Positions 24,486 through 31,594 of a stretch of 64,000 nucleotides of DNA are shown piece after piece (the first letter of the stretch is position 1; each line of letters opens with the position of its first letter). This stretch comes from Gilichinskyi gelida. Its GTDB lineage: Bacteria; Acidobacteriota; Thermoanaerobaculia; Gp7-AA8. The stretch spans positions 372,001 through 436,000 of the forward strand of contig JBBPII010000001.1 in assembly GCA_038040385.1 (NCBI GenBank). The letters run 5' to 3'. A program made the position numbers and the translations under genes. Under the pieces are notes generated by a model. That model was given only the letters and a program-made list of their open reading frames with translations. It was not told where the DNA came from and ran no database searches.

Positions 24486-24793
24486 CCGAGGCGCTCGAGC
24501 TCGGACGCCACGCGGGCGAGGTGTTCGCCCTGAATCTCGATCTCGCCATCTTTCGACGAGCCGCCGGCGCCGCATTTTTTCTTCAGCGACGCCGCTAACT
24601 CCGCCAGCGATGCCGCGCTGAGCTGGAAGCCGCTGACGACGGTCACGCTCTTTCCCCCCCGGCGCTTGCGATCGATCGCCACACGGATGGTCTGTTGCGA
24701 CGGGTCGGCGTCCGTCTGCGCGTCGAGCGCTCCATCCTCGCGCAGGCGCTTCGCCGCTTCGGGATCGCTGGTCCAGACGAGGCGGGATTTCAT
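24467..24793 (-). CDS. SUI1/eIF1-like translation initiation factor (YciH type)
   Basis: 108 residues with the SUI1 fold: TIRVAIDRKRRGGKSVTVVSGF is the basic loop, followed by LAELAASLKKKCGAGGSSKD and EIEIQGEHLARVASELERLG. Bacterial YciH proteins bind the small ribosomal subunit and affect start selection or stress translation. Length and the GGSSKDG segment match the family. Tail-to-tail overlap with the AlkZ-like gene. Confidence 0.93.
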   Translation of the reverse strand: MKSRLVWTSDPEAAKRLREDGALDAQTDADPSQQTIRVAIDRKRRGGKSVTVVSGFQLSAASLAELAASLKKKCGAGGSSKDGEIEIQGEHLARVASELERLGYRVRK

Positions 24794-24861
24794 TTCACGG
24801 GACGAACCCTGCCGGCATTGTCGCGCTGAAACGCTGGTGATTAACGCGCTGACTTTTCCTC

Positions 24862-24890
24862 TTGACGAACAGCGCTCGTCGGAATAGAAC
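24862..24890 (+). promoter_or_regulatory. Sigma-70-type promoter of the first toxin-antitoxin pair
   Basis: TTGACG (24862-24867), a 17-base spacer and TAGAAC (24885-24890). Two ACTTAGT direct repeats follow, one just after the -10 and one about 16 bases on, and could be the antitoxin operator. Confidence 0.6.
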
Positions 24891-24924
24891 TTAGTCCGCT
24901 TAACTTAGTTCAACGGAGGTCGTG

Positions 24925-25164
24925 ATGATCAAGGTCAATATTCACGAAGCGAAGACGCAACTCTCCCGGCTGGTTGATCGAGCCGCGAAAGGCGAGCCGT
25001 TCGTCATTGCCAAAGCCGGCAAGCCGCTGGTCAGGGTCGCCGCGCTCGACGCTCCAGCAGCGCCGCAACGCCTCGGTTTCCTCGCCGGCGAGATCGTCGT
25101 GCCGAAGGATTTCGACCGCATGGGTGAGAATGAGATCGCAATTCTGTTCGGGACCAGCGCATGA
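24925..25164 (+). CDS. Phd/YefM-type antitoxin
   Basis: 79 residues beginning MIKVNIHEAKTQLSRLVDRA, the classical Phd/YefM N-terminus, with GEPFVIAKAGKPLVRVAALD following. The C-terminus would wrap the toxin. ATG 24925 is preceded by ACGGAGGT at good spacing; the GTG at 24922 is less likely. The stop overlaps the start of the PIN toxin gene (ATGA). A Phd-type antitoxin paired with a PIN toxin is a common mixed combination. It probably represses its own promoter. Confidence 0.92.
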   Translation: MIKVNIHEAKTQLSRLVDRAAKGEPFVIAKAGKPLVRVAALDAPAAPQRLGFLAGEIVVPKDFDRMGENEIAILFGTSA

Positions 25165-25547
25165 AGCTTCTGCTCGATACCCAGATCCTTCTCTGGGCTG
25201 CCGGTCATCCCGAGCGGCTCTCCGCCGCGGCGCGTAGGCAGCTGAACACTCCGAAGAATGAGCTTCTCTTCAGCGCCGCGAGCCTCTGGGAGATCGCCAT
25301 CAAGAGCTCCCTCGGACGCGAAGACTTTCGCGTCGAGCCTCGCCTGCTGCGGCGGGGGCTGCTCGATAACGGCTACACCGAGCTGCCGATCACCAGCGAA
25401 CATGCCGTGAACATCGATAGCCTTCCGCACTTGCACAAAGATCCGTTCGACCGCATCCTGCTCGCTCAGGCTTTCACCGAAGGGATCACGCTCCTCACAG
25501 GCGACGCGCAACTGGCCCACTACCCCGGGCCCGTGCGCAAGGTGTAG
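25161..25547 (+). CDS. VapC-type PIN-domain toxin ribonuclease
   Basis: 128 residues. PIN-domain acidic residues: Asp6 in KLLLDTQILLW, Glu in SAASLWEIAIKSSLG, Asp in HKDPFDRILLAQA and Asp in LLTGDAQLAHYP. VapC toxins cut tRNA or rRNA under stress. The 4-base overlap with the antitoxin gene gives coupled translation. Confidence 0.94.
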   Translation: MKLLLDTQILLWAAGHPERLSAAARRQLNTPKNELLFSAASLWEIAIKSSLGREDFRVEPRLLRRGLLDNGYTELPITSEHAVNIDSLPHLHKDPFDRILLAQAFTEGITLLTGDAQLAHYPGPVRKV

Positions 25548-25595
25548 GAACGCCGAGGCCGCGCCCGACGCCGCGCTGAAAGACGCCGGCGACCT

Positions 25596-26591
25596 TCACG
25601 CTCTTACATTGACGTGGATGACCACCTTCCCCACATTCCCCCTCTCCTCCAGCACCCGATGCGCCTCCCCGATCTCCTCGAACGCAAACTCCCGCCCGAC
25701 CACCGGCGTGATGCCGTGTGACTCGGTGAAGTCGACGAGGTCGCGATAATGCGGCGCGACGGCGCCGCCGTCGAGCAGCCAGCCGACGTGGAAGCTGATC
25801 ACGCCGTACGAGCGGCGCAGCATGTCGAAGATGCTGGCGCGCGGGAGGTTGCGGAGGGCGGCGAGGCGGGCCAGGGGATTGCGGGTGCGGGGGAAGGCGG
25901 CGCTTGCGCCGGCGATGACCACCCGGCCCATCGGCGCGATGTGTCTGAGCGCATTGCGGTAGACGTTGCCGCCGGACATCTCCAGGATGACGTCGACGGC
26001 GGGTAGGCGGGACAGCTCGCTGTAGTCGAGCGCGAGGTCGGCGCCGAGGGCGCGGACGGCGTCCAGTTTCGTCGCCCCGGCGGCGCCGATCACGCGCGCG
26101 CCGAACTTCGCGCCGATCTGCACCGCGGCGGTGCCGACACCTCCTGCGGCGGATGTCACGAGCAGCGTGTCGGACGGGCGCAGCCGCGCCATCTCCATCA
26201 GGCCGATCCACGCGGTCAGGTAGTTCACGGCGAACGCGGCGCTTTGCTGCGGCGAGAAGCCGCGCGGCGCGGTCAGCGCGCGATCGGCGGCGACGCAGAT
26301 GAATTCCGCGTACGTGCCGAACTGCGTGCCGACGATGACGGCGTCGCCCGGCTTGTGCGTCGTCACGCCCTCGCCGACGGCGTCGATCTCGCCGGACGCC
26401 TCCATGCCGAGGATGTAGGGGAGCGGCGGCGCCCACCCGTAGAGTCCGCGCCGCGACAACACCTCGGCGAAGTTGATGCCGATCACGCCGACCTTCACCC
26501 GCACCTCGCCGGGCCGCGGCACCGGCGTCGGGACCTCAGTGATCCGCAGCACTTCCGGGCCACCGTAGCGGGTGAGAACGACGGCTCGCAT
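25596..26591 (-). CDS. Medium-chain NADPH:quinone oxidoreductase-like protein
   Basis: 331 residues of the MDR superfamily, zinc-free quinone reductase/VAT-1 type. It begins MRAVVLTRYGGPEVLRITEV, has the substrate-domain GMEASGEIDAVGEGVTTHKP, the Rossmann motif TSAAGGVGTAAVQIGAKFGA, and the tail FAFEEIGEAHRVLEERGNVG, then KVVIHV. There are no catalytic-zinc cysteines. It probably reduces quinones or enals with NADPH. Directly downstream (11 bases) of the kinase-fusion gene on the same strand, so possibly co-transcribed. Confidence 0.92.
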   Translation of the reverse strand: MRAVVLTRYGGPEVLRITEVPTPVPRPGEVRVKVGVIGINFAEVLSRRGLYGWAPPLPYILGMEASGEIDAVGEGVTTHKPGDAVIVGTQFGTYAEFICVAADRALTAPRGFSPQQSAAFAVNYLTAWIGLMEMARLRPSDTLLVTSAAGGVGTAAVQIGAKFGARVIGAAGATKLDAVRALGADLALDYSELSRLPAVDVILEMSGGNVYRNALRHIAPMGRVVIAGASAAFPRTRNPLARLAALRNLPRASIFDMLRRSYGVISFHVGWLLDGGAVAPHYRDLVDFTESHGITPVVGREFAFEEIGEAHRVLEERGNVGKVVIHVNVRA

Positions 26592-26601
26592 GAACGTCAG
26601 G

Positions 26602-29481
26602 TCATCGCTGCTCGCCGACCGGCCCCATCCACCGGTCGGTCCAGGCCAGCATTTCCTTGACGGCGTCGTTGAAGCGCGTCGGGATGTGGCCGCCGTCCAG
26701 CACGACGTGGCGCTTCTGATCCGGCGGGGCTCCGAGGAGATCGAAAAGCGGTTTTTGCGCCGTCTCCAGCGGGAACTGAAAGTCGTAGCGGCCGCCGACG
26801 AGCAGCGTGGGCGTCTTCACGCGCGGCAGGAAATTCTCCTGCCGCACCTCGGGCAGGTGATCCACGGCCCGGAGTCCGCCGCCGAACAGGATGGCGGTGC
26901 GGAACCGGTGGTCGACGGCCAGGGTCAGCGCGGCGTTGTTCGCGCCGAGGCTCGCGCCGTAGAAGGCGATCCGCTGGCGATCGATGTCGTCGCGGGTCAT
27001 CAGATAGTCGACGGTGCGCCGGATGTCCTTGGCGCGCTGAATGCGCAGTTCCCGCACGCCGATCGGCCCGCGCTGAACGCGAACCTGGCGCTCGTACGTG
27101 CCCTGGATGACCGGATAGACCACGGCCCGTCCGCTCCGGATGTAGAACTCGACCATGCGCAGCCAGAGTTCCCGGCTGGAGGTCATGAAGACGGCGTCGC
27201 TCCCCGGAAAAAAGACGATGGTCTGATACGGCGGCCGGGCGTTCTTCGGCAAGAAGAGATAGGCGGGAACGCGCTCCCGTCCGTACGCGGCGGCGAACGA
27301 CACCCGCTCCTTCCTCCAGGCGGCGTGCGAGTCGTCGGCCTGTTCCACGCGGGCCTCGAGCGGCGTGGGGTCGTAGTCGTACATGCGCGCGTACACGGCG
27401 AACGTGGCGTCGTCGACCGGCTTCGCTTTGTTGAGAGGCGGCTCCAGCACCTCGGCGAGCAGCGCGCCGGGCGGCGGCGCCGCGGTGCGCATCAGCCGGA
27501 AGCCGAAACCGTCGGGCCTGTCCATCGGCAGGGCGCCGTCGGGCTCGCGATATTGCCAGCTGGCGTCGGACCAGCTCCCGCCCAGCGCATAACGCTTCTG
27601 GCCCGCGGGGTTGAAGCACCATTCCTTCACGTTGCCGGCCATGTCGTAGGTGCCCCACTGTCCGAGTCCTTCGAGCGAGCCGGCCGGCGTCGTCCCCTTC
27701 CCGGCGAAATTGCTCAGCGCCAGGACGTCGGAAAAGACGCTGTCGTTTTTCGCCGCGCGCTGCCAGTGGAACACGGTAGGAAGGCTCTTCCCCGCGAGCT
27801 CGGCGAACGCCGCCGCTTCATACCAACTGATCCCTGCCACCGGGTGGCGCTCGGCGCCTTCCGGATAGGAGCCGAGCTCCCATCCCGACGGTCCGGGGCG
27901 GCCGGTGCGATCGACGAACGCGCCGATCGCTTCCTCCCATGAAAGGCGGCGGCCGTCGCGAACGAACGGATGCTTCCAGAGCTCCCGGCGACGATAGCCG
28001 CCCGCCTCGATGAATCGCTTGTACTCGGCGTTGGTGACTTCGTATCGGTCGATCCAGTAGTCGGGAAGCTCCACGGTCTGGCCGAGGAAGCTGGCCCGCC
28101 CGCCGGCCACCGGCACCATGCCGTCCGGAGTGTCGCGAGCTCGAAAGAGCCGGTAGGTCACATCGACGTCTTCGATCTCCGGGGCGGTCTCGCTCGACGC
28201 GTAGCCGTCGCGCGTGAGTCGCAAGCGAACGAGCGGAAACGGTATTCGCGCCGCCACCAGCGGTGTGCGGCCGAGCGAGATCCAGTCGCTCGTCGTCTTG
28301 TACGAACGGATGGACACCTCGGCGCCGGGCGGATTGCTCCGGATGGTGATCGGAAAGGTGAGATTCGCCCAGGTCTGCTGCACCTGCGAGTCGTCAGGGG
28401 CGATGGCCATCGCCTTTTTCGCCACCGCGTACGCTGCGACGGGATCCTCGATCTCCAGCAGGCGCTCGATCTCCTGCCGGGCGGCGTTCCGCGCCCAGCC
28501 GAGGCGCGACGCCCGGCGCCACCAGAGCGCGCCGGCGACGATGACGATCAGCAGCAGCGTGATCGCCGCCGCCGCCAGCCGGCGCACGTGCGCGCGCGGG
28601 GCGCGGACTTCGCCGCCGGCCGCGTCGCGGATGGAGAGAAGCGCGGCGTGCACGTCGGCGGCCGAAGGGCGGGAGGCGGGATCCTTGGCCATGCAGCGCT
28701 GGATCAGCTCGTCGAGGGCGCGCGGGACGCCATCGAGCGGCTGCGGAGTGTCTCGGAGGATGGCGGCGACGGTGGCGAGCGGGGTCGTGGAGCGGAAGGG
28801 CGACCGGCCGGCCAGCAGCTCGTAGAACATCACGCCGAGGGAGAAGACGTCGGAGCGGTCGCCGGCGCGCGCGCCCTGGAGCTGCTCGGGGGAGATGTAG
28901 CCGGCGGTTCCGAGGATGGCCCCATCGCGGGTCACCGGCTGGCTCATGGCCATGGCCTCGGTCGGATCGTCGGGCGCGCTCCGCACCTCGGCGGCGCCGA
29001 GGCGCGCCAGGCCGAAGTCGACGACCTTCGCCGTTCCGGACGGCGTGACCATCACGTTGCCCGGCTTGATGTCGCGGTGGACGATGCCCGCCGCATGGGC
29101 GGCGGCGAGCGCGCTGGTGATTTGCACGGCGATGTCGAGGAAGCGATCCACAGCCATCGGGGTCTGCGCGATGGCGCTGAGCGGCTGGCCGTCGATCTTC
29201 TCCATGACGATGAAGTCGATCTCGCCGTCGCGCCCGATGTCGTGGATGGTGACGATGTTGGGATGGTTGAGTGCGGACGCCGCCTTGGCCTCGGTGACGA
29301 AGCGGCGGATGCCGCTCTCCTCCACGCCGCGCGGCAGGATCTTGACGGCCACCATCCGCCCGAGGCGGACGTCGCGCGCGCCCCACACTTCTCCCATCCC
29401 GCCCCGTCCGAGGTGGGTCTCGATGGTGTAGTGCGAAAGGGTGCGGCCGATCATCGGAAGATCAGGGGAGCAGGGCTCCAT
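26602..29481 (-). CDS. Ser/Thr kinase - transmembrane - FGE/SUMF1 domain - alpha/beta hydrolase fusion
   Basis: About 959 residues in four parts. A Hanks-type kinase spans about 10-275 (GRGGMGEVWGARD; VAVKILP; IVHRDIKPGNVMV; KVVDFGLARLG), then one transmembrane helix (AAAAITLLLIVIVAGALWW, about 300-320). Next is a PEGA-like stretch, then a formylglycine-generating-enzyme/SUMF1 domain (YWIDRYEVTNAEYKRFIEAG; HPVAGISWYEAAAFAELAGK; MAGNVKEWCFNPAG). The C-terminal hydrolase has nucleophile Ser in FYGASLGANN and catalytic His in VVLDGGHIPTRFN. Topology puts the kinase inside and the two enzymatic domains outside the membrane. Start: ATG 29481, 5 bases after the upstream stop; ATG 29454 is an alternative. 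Regulation of an extracytoplasmic hydrolase is inference. Confidence 0.92.
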   Translation of the reverse strand: MEPCSPDLPMIGRTLSHYTIETHLGRGGMGEVWGARDVRLGRMVAVKILPRGVEESGIRRFVTEAKAASALNHPNIVTIHDIGRDGEIDFIVMEKIDGQPLSAIAQTPMAVDRFLDIAVQITSALAAAHAAGIVHRDIKPGNVMVTPSGTAKVVDFGLARLGAAEVRSAPDDPTEAMAMSQPVTRDGAILGTAGYISPEQLQGARAGDRSDVFSLGVMFYELLAGRSPFRSTTPLATVAAILRDTPQPLDGVPRALDELIQRCMAKDPASRPSAADVHAALLSIRDAAGGEVRAPRAHVRRLAAAAITLLLIVIVAGALWWRRASRLGWARNAARQEIERLLEIEDPVAAYAVAKKAMAIAPDDSQVQQTWANLTFPITIRSNPPGAEVSIRSYKTTSDWISLGRTPLVAARIPFPLVRLRLTRDGYASSETAPEIEDVDVTYRLFRARDTPDGMVPVAGGRASFLGQTVELPDYWIDRYEVTNAEYKRFIEAGGYRRRELWKHPFVRDGRRLSWEEAIGAFVDRTGRPGPSGWELGSYPEGAERHPVAGISWYEAAAFAELAGKSLPTVFHWQRAAKNDSVFSDVLALSNFAGKGTTPAGSLEGLGQWGTYDMAGNVKEWCFNPAGQKRYALGGSWSDASWQYREPDGALPMDRPDGFGFRLMRTAAPPPGALLAEVLEPPLNKAKPVDDATFAVYARMYDYDPTPLEARVEQADDSHAAWRKERVSFAAAYGRERVPAYLFLPKNARPPYQTIVFFPGSDAVFMTSSRELWLRMVEFYIRSGRAVVYPVIQGTYERQVRVQRGPIGVRELRIQRAKDIRRTVDYLMTRDDIDRQRIAFYGASLGANNAALTLAVDHRFRTAILFGGGLRAVDHLPEVRQENFLPRVKTPTLLVGGRYDFQFPLETAQKPLFDLLGAPPDQKRHVVLDGGHIPTRFNDAVKEMLAWTDRWMGPVGEQR

Positions 29482-29486
29482 GGTAC

Positions 29487-30086
29487 CTACAACGGCTGCA
29501 GGTACTCGAGGCCGATCGGGTCGAAGCGGAAGAGGACCGACGGGCGCTCGGCGAATCTCCGGCCCCGGACGCGCCAGTCGTCGAACGCGGCGACGGCGAA
29601 GTAGATCGCTCCGGCGGCGAGCGCACCCTCGTCGAAGCCGAGGAGCATCGCCGCCGTCATCAGCGCGAACAGCACGAGCGCGGTGGTGATGCGATTGGAG
29701 ATCAGGGCGCGCGCGGCGATCTTCTCGATCGTCGGACGATCCGGCATGCGCCACAACACGGTCGCGCGCTCGCCGAGGGACACGAGGAGCGGAAGGAAGA
29801 CCACCAGGCCGCGCTGCCAGGCGAGGCGAAGAACGTCCAGGGCCTCGCCGGAGAAGAGCACGACCGCGGCGACGATGAGCGCGACGGCCCAAATCGGCGG
29901 GCGCTTTTTGAGCCGGGTGGCGATGTCGACCAGCGTCCCCTGCATCAACAGGAATCCTCCCTCCACCATCAGCACGAAAATGAGCTCGTCTCGCTGCAGC
30001 GAAAAGAAATCGGTCGTCGCGGCCACGGCGAAGATGGCGGCCATCACCGCGTCGGGAATCGGAAAGGCGAAGCGAGGCGTGCTCAC
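29487..30086 (-). CDS. Multi-spanning membrane protein of unknown function
   Basis: 199 residues with about five hydrophobic helices (AVMAAIFAVAATTDFFSL; ELIFVLMVEGGFLLMQGTLV; IWAVALIVAAVVLFSGEAL; LVVFLPLLVSLGERA; TTALVLFALMTAAMLLGF; ALAAGAIYFAVAAFDDW). No family recognised. Its TAG is 5 bases from the kinase-fusion start, so it is probably the first gene of that operon and might cooperate with the kinase at the membrane. Confidence 0.8.
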   Translation of the reverse strand: MSTPRFAFPIPDAVMAAIFAVAATTDFFSLQRDELIFVLMVEGGFLLMQGTLVDIATRLKKRPPIWAVALIVAAVVLFSGEALDVLRLAWQRGLVVFLPLLVSLGERATVLWRMPDRPTIEKIAARALISNRITTALVLFALMTAAMLLGFDEGALAAGAIYFAVAAFDDWRVRGRRFAERPSVLFRFDPIGLEYLQPL

Positions 30087-30112
30087 CGCGCCGTCAGTTT
30101 ACCGATGACAGT

Positions 30113-30204
30113 GTCATTCCGAGCCGCGAAGACGGCGAGGAATCCCCCGCAAATATGCCCTACTCGCCCGGTTGCGGGGGATCCCTCGCTGCGCTCGGGA
30201 TGAC
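30113..30204. repeat. Dispersed palindromic repeat, TCATCCCGAGC family, copy 1
   Basis: Starts TCATTCCGAGC and ends GCTCGGGATGA, with an inner stem built from AATCCCCCGCAA and TTGCGGGGGAT. A second copy lies at 63061-63163. Elements with these ends are frequent in many bacterial genomes. Confidence 0.85.
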
Positions 30205-30233
30205 AGCAGCTGATGCCTCTATTATTCATCAGA

Positions 30234-30254
30234 TGATGTACGATTGGTGCATCA
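30234..30254 (+). promoter_or_regulatory. Candidate operator of the vapBC pair
   Basis: Imperfect inverted repeat TGATGTAC-gattg-GTGCATCA, 12 bases before the antitoxin start codon and overlapping its ribosome site region. This is the usual place for VapB autorepression. Confidence 0.45.
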
Positions 30255-30266
30255 GGAGATTTGAAG

Positions 30267-30458
30267 ATGAGAACGACGATCAACATTGACGACGGCCTGA
30301 TCGAACAGGCGCGGCGGGTGACGGGGACGCGCGAGCGAACAGCGTTGATCCATGACGGTCTTCGTGCCCTGATCGCGCGCGAGAGCGCGAAACGGCTCGC
30401 GCGCCTGGGAGGAAGCGATCCGGGCGCCAAGGCTCCGCGGAGACGGCGGTCCGCGTGA
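30267..30458 (+). CDS. vapB: VapB-type antitoxin (ribbon-helix-helix, DUF2191 type)
   Basis: 63 residues: MRTTINIDDGLIEQARRVTG, then TRERTALIHDGLRALIARES, a ribbon-helix-helix DNA-binding module typical of VapB antitoxins with the TERTALIHEGL-like signature. ATG 30267 sits 7 bases behind AGGAGA. The GTGA overlap with the toxin start couples their translation. Confidence 0.92.
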   Translation: MRTTINIDDGLIEQARRVTGTRERTALIHDGLRALIARESAKRLARLGGSDPGAKAPRRRRSA

Positions 30459-30814
30459 TTCTCGTCGACACCTCCGTGTGGATCGATCACCTTCACAAAT
30501 CGGTGCCAGCGCTGGTCGAGGCGCTCGAAGGGGAGGACGTCGTCACCCATCCGTTTGTCATCGGCGAGATTGCGTGCGGAGATCTTCGTGACCGTCGTGA
30601 AGTGCTCGATCTTCTCGCTGCGCTGCCCGTGGCGGCAGTGGCAACGGACGACGAAGCGCTCGGGTTGATCGAGGATCGGCGTCTCATGGGAAAGGGCCTC
30701 AGCTACATCGACGTCCATCTCCTCGCATCGACGATGCTGACGGGGGAGACGCAGCTCTGGACGACCGACAAGCGGCTACAGACCATCGCGGAGCAGCTTC
30801 GGATCGCTATCTGA
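30455..30814 (+). CDS. vapC: VapC-type PIN-domain toxin ribonuclease
   Basis: 119 residues with a GTG start. PIN acidic residues: Asp in MILVDTSVWIDHL, Glu in HPFVIGEIACGDLRDRREVL, Asp in LSYIDVHLLASTML and Asp in LWTTDKRLQTIAEQL. The RREVLDLLAALP segment and the partner antitoxin place it with tRNA-cleaving VapC toxins of the RHH-paired type. Second PIN system within about 5.5 kb, but from a different subfamily than the first. Confidence 0.94.
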   Translation: MILVDTSVWIDHLHKSVPALVEALEGEDVVTHPFVIGEIACGDLRDRREVLDLLAALPVAAVATDDEALGLIEDRRLMGKGLSYIDVHLLASTMLTGETQLWTTDKRLQTIAEQLRIAI

Positions 30815-30819
30815 CGAGC

Positions 30820-31590
30820 ATGATCAAACTTCGTTCGCCCCGCCTGATTCTGATCCTCCTGCTGGCCGGTTGCGCATCCGTGGAGGCGCCGCTCCGCATC
30901 CTCACGTACAACATCCACGCGGGGCGCGACGCGGCGGGGAAGGACAACCTCGAGCGGGTGGCGGCGGTCATCGCGGCGTCGAAGGCCGGCATCGTGCTGC
31001 TACAGGAGGTCGACCGCAACACGGCGCGGTCGGGCAACGTCGATCAGCTCTCGGAGCTGATGCGGCTCACCGCGATGCACGGGCGCTTCGGGAAGTCGCT
31101 CGATTACCAGGGCGGCGAATACGGCATCGCCATCCTGTCGCGATGGCCGATCACGGCGTCGGAGGTGGTGCCGCTGCGGGTGGAGCCGCCGCAGGAGCGC
31201 GCGGGCGGCTCGCACGAGCCGCGCGTCGCGTTCATCGTGGTTACGAAATCGCTGCGCATCGCGAACACGCACCTCGACGCCTCGCGCGACGATGGATACC
31301 GGCTTCAGGAAGTGCCGCAGGTGCTCGCCGCCGCGCGCGCTTCGATCGTCGGCGGCGACTTCAACGCGAATCCCGATTCAGCCGTGCACGAAGAGGTCAT
31401 GCGCGCCGGCCTGCGCGACGCCTGGAGCGAGTGCGGGCGCGGCGATGGGATGACGTATCCGGCGACGCCCCCGCAGAAGCGGATCGACTATCTGTTCCTC
31501 GGCCGCGGCGCGCGCTGCACGTCGGCGTCGGTGCTGGAGACCGACGCGTCGGATCACCGGCCGCTGCTCGTCGAGATGATCGTGCGCTGA
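30820..31590 (+). CDS. Endonuclease/exonuclease/phosphatase-family lipoprotein
   Basis: 256 residues with a lipoprotein signal (LILILLLAGCAS). EEP-fold catalytic motifs follow: LRILTYNIHAGRD (Asn), VLLQEVDRNTARS (Glu), SIVGGDFNANPDS (Asp-x-Asn), and DASDHRPLLVEM (Asp-His at the C-terminus). These match metal-dependent phosphodiesterases such as DNase I or sphingomyelinase-like enzymes. A periplasmic or outer-membrane nuclease or phosphodiesterase is likely. Starts 5 bases after vapC. Confidence 0.92.
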   Translation: MIKLRSPRLILILLLAGCASVEAPLRILTYNIHAGRDAAGKDNLERVAAVIAASKAGIVLLQEVDRNTARSGNVDQLSELMRLTAMHGRFGKSLDYQGGEYGIAILSRWPITASEVVPLRVEPPQERAGGSHEPRVAFIVVTKSLRIANTHLDASRDDGYRLQEVPQVLAAARASIVGGDFNANPDSAVHEEVMRAGLRDAWSECGRGDGMTYPATPPQKRIDYLFLGRGARCTSASVLETDASDHRPLLVEMIVR

Positions 31591-31594
31591 GTGA

